In this document: positions 63,198-64,000 of the stretch, in pieces
Layout of the letters: each line of letters begins with the position of its first letter
How positions within the stretch are numbered: position 1 is the stretch's first letter
Source of the DNA: Yeosuana aquiaggeris
Lineage (GTDB): Bacteria > Bacteroidota > Bacteroidia > Flavobacteriales > Flavobacteriaceae
Assembly (NCBI RefSeq): GCF_044003965.1
Contig: NZ_JBAWKC010000003.1
Coordinates: 310,001 to 374,000 of the forward strand
Reading direction: 5' to 3'
DNA length: 64,000 bases
Made by a program: the position numbers and the translations under genes
The notes under the pieces: generated by a model
What the model was told of the DNA's origin: nothing
The model's input: the letters and a program-made list of their open reading frames with translations, nothing else
Database searches by the model: none

Positions 63198-63544
63198 TTA
63201 AAGTAATTTTGTGCACTCATAATTTTTCCCTTTTAATACAAAGTTTTCAGTTTAAGTGTTTTTTTAGTACTCAAGTTAAAAATTAATCATCCATAATTTC
63301 AATTAAACCGGAGCATAAGCAAAGATGAGAATGGTTTAGTTTAAAACGTAACCAAAAGTTAAAAATTAATTACATCTATTAGATTCTTTGAAATTATGGT
63401 GCTATCTAAATTCCTCATAATAAATTTATTAATAGTTATTAACAAGTTTTTTCTACTTCTTAGATTCGTCATATTTTTGTGTCCTAAAAAATCTAAAACT
63501 ATTTTTTACACGTAAATAGGGTAAATTAACTATTAAATAACATC

Positions 63545-63559
63545 TTATCGATAAAAAAC
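63545..63559 (+). promoter_or_regulatory. Shared upstream element, copy 2
   Basis: TTATCGATAAAAAAC is identical to the element at 2871-2885. It lies about 120 bases before the lipoprotein gene at 63682, on the same strand and at a similar distance as the first copy. Confidence 0.35.
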
Positions 63560-63681
63560 TACACTTTAAAGATTAATATTCCACTTGACCCAGTATTTCG
63601 TCGAATATATTAATTGTTTAAACGATAAATATGTAATAATTTTTAATTTTGAAATATGATTAACCCCAAATTTATGATTTT

Positions 63682-64000
63682 ATGAAGACTGTTGTAAACC
63701 CTATGTTATTTGTTTTTCTTTTGATGCTCTCTACAGTATCTTGTAATAATGAAGAAATTTTTGTAGAAGACCTTGTTGAGGTCATTGACGATACCCCTGC
63801 AGATCCAGATGCTCCTGCTGAAGACACCAATTCAGAAACGAATAATGTCACAACGCCTTGTGATTTTACTTTAAATGCTGTGCAACCGGGTGACAATGTT
63901 ATTATTAATTGTTTGATGGATCTTGGTGGTCAAACCATTACGTTGCCTTCTAATGTAACTATTATCTATGAAGGTGGAGACATTATAAACGGAAGCCTTA
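63682..64000 (+). CDS. Lipoprotein, possibly beta-helix (3' end outside window)
   Basis: The first 106 codons of a lipoprotein gene that runs off the window. The signal ends in a lipobox with Cys21 (STVSC). An acidic, Pro/Asp-rich linker follows (about 24-55, with DDTPADPDAPAEDTNSE), typical of a flexible surface tether. From about 60 the sequence reads CDFTLNAVQPGDNVIINC, then GGQTITLPSNVTIIYEGGDIING, whose spacing resembles the start of a parallel beta-helix. Such proteins often bind or cut polysaccharide, but nothing catalytic is visible yet. An ATG at 63674 is followed at once by a stop and is not the start. Confidence 0.75.
   Translation, partial: MKTVVNPMLFVFLLMLSTVSCNNEEIFVEDLVEVIDDTPADPDAPAEDTNSETNNVTTPCDFTLNAVQPGDNVIINCLMDLGGQTITLPSNVTIIYEGGDIINGSL

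Larger units (their letters stand above)
63149..63681. other. Long intergenic region at the end of the glycan locus
   Basis: This 533-base AT-rich gap separates the divergent GT4 and lipoprotein genes. It holds the GT4 -7 box, a 7-base inverted repeat GCACAAA/TTTGTGC (63187-63193 and 63208-63214) that overlaps that box, and the shared TTATCGATAAAAAAC element. I see no open frame of note or RNA gene in it. Confidence 0.55.

Noticed and set aside
63672..63896. Minus-strand frame over the last lipoprotein gene
   Set aside because: The plus strand there has a clear lipoprotein signal and lipobox, so the minus-strand frame is a shadow.
1..64000. tRNA, rRNA, CRISPR arrays, insertion sequences and prophage
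   Set aside because: Reading both strands I found no cloverleaf with a T-loop motif, no regularly spaced direct repeats, and no transposase, integrase or phage structural gene. A dedicated tRNA or covariance search was not possible.

Overview
The window comes from a member of the Bacteroidota, almost certainly the family Flavobacteriaceae. The DNA is strongly AT-rich. Upstream regions carry the Bacteroidota sigma-A type promoter (TTG, a 19-21 nt spacer, then TAnnTTTG), and recognisable Shine-Dalgarno sequences are rare. The gene content is also typical: a SusC-like outer-membrane receptor with a carboxypeptidase-regulatory domain, DUF4834 and DUF3667 proteins, YfhO, FumC, and a split PntA/PntB transhydrogenase. 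The genus cannot be fixed from the sequence alone. I see no rRNA, tRNA, CRISPR array or insertion sequence.

Region 1 (1-40.6 kb) is mostly core genome. It holds pyrB (cut by the window edge), a STAS-like protein and rnz in a tight operon, then pdxH, a CAP-domain lipoprotein, fumC and a large outer-membrane receptor. A prfB gene with a programmed +1 frameshift, followed by an ArsC-like gene, comes next. Then come ltaE, ybaB and oligopeptidase B. A cysteine-synthase-like gene and an alpha-oxoamine synthase lie side by side and face a GNAT protein and an outer-membrane protein; together these four may make an unusual membrane lipid (sulfonolipid or sphingolipid type). After these are DUF4834, yfhO, a glycosyltransferase and a flippase; an Asn/Arg-rich exported protein; a VIT1-type transporter and DUF3667; uvrA; an ECF sigma factor with a 48-residue companion; a cysteine-free Nth; bcp; a large protein of unknown function; pntB-pntA2-pntA1; an MBL hydrolase; an XRE regulator with a dense array of palindromic sites; an M14 peptidase; and an Lrp/AsnC regulator.

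Region 2 (40.8-63.1 kb) is an accessory surface-glycan locus made of two converging gene trains that meet at 47.7 kb. The plus-strand train holds an MBOAT O-acyltransferase, an SGNH-like partner, an ATP-grasp protein, a HAD hydrolase, a decayed copy of the SGNH gene and a NodU-type carbamoyltransferase. The minus-strand train starts near 63.2 kb with a GT4 glycosyltransferase and a second MBOAT/SGNH pair. Two broken genes follow, one for a sugar-transfer-associated ATP-grasp protein and one for a CapK-like adenylate-forming enzyme. A new promoter at 57.1 kb then opens a nine-gene operon: two PglC-like phosphoglycosyl transferases, two NeuD/PglD-like acetyltransferases, an amino-acid-type adenylation enzyme with its own carrier protein, two GNAT-like proteins, and an 888-residue fusion of an FAD/NAD(P)-binding domain to a FemAB-like acyltransferase. 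The most economical reading is that an amino acid or similar acyl group is activated, loaded on the carrier protein and transferred to a glycan precursor. The fusion protein is the most novel element.

The window ends inside a lipoprotein gene starting at 63682. Several conclusions about pseudogenes rest on single-base changes and could be affected by sequencing error.
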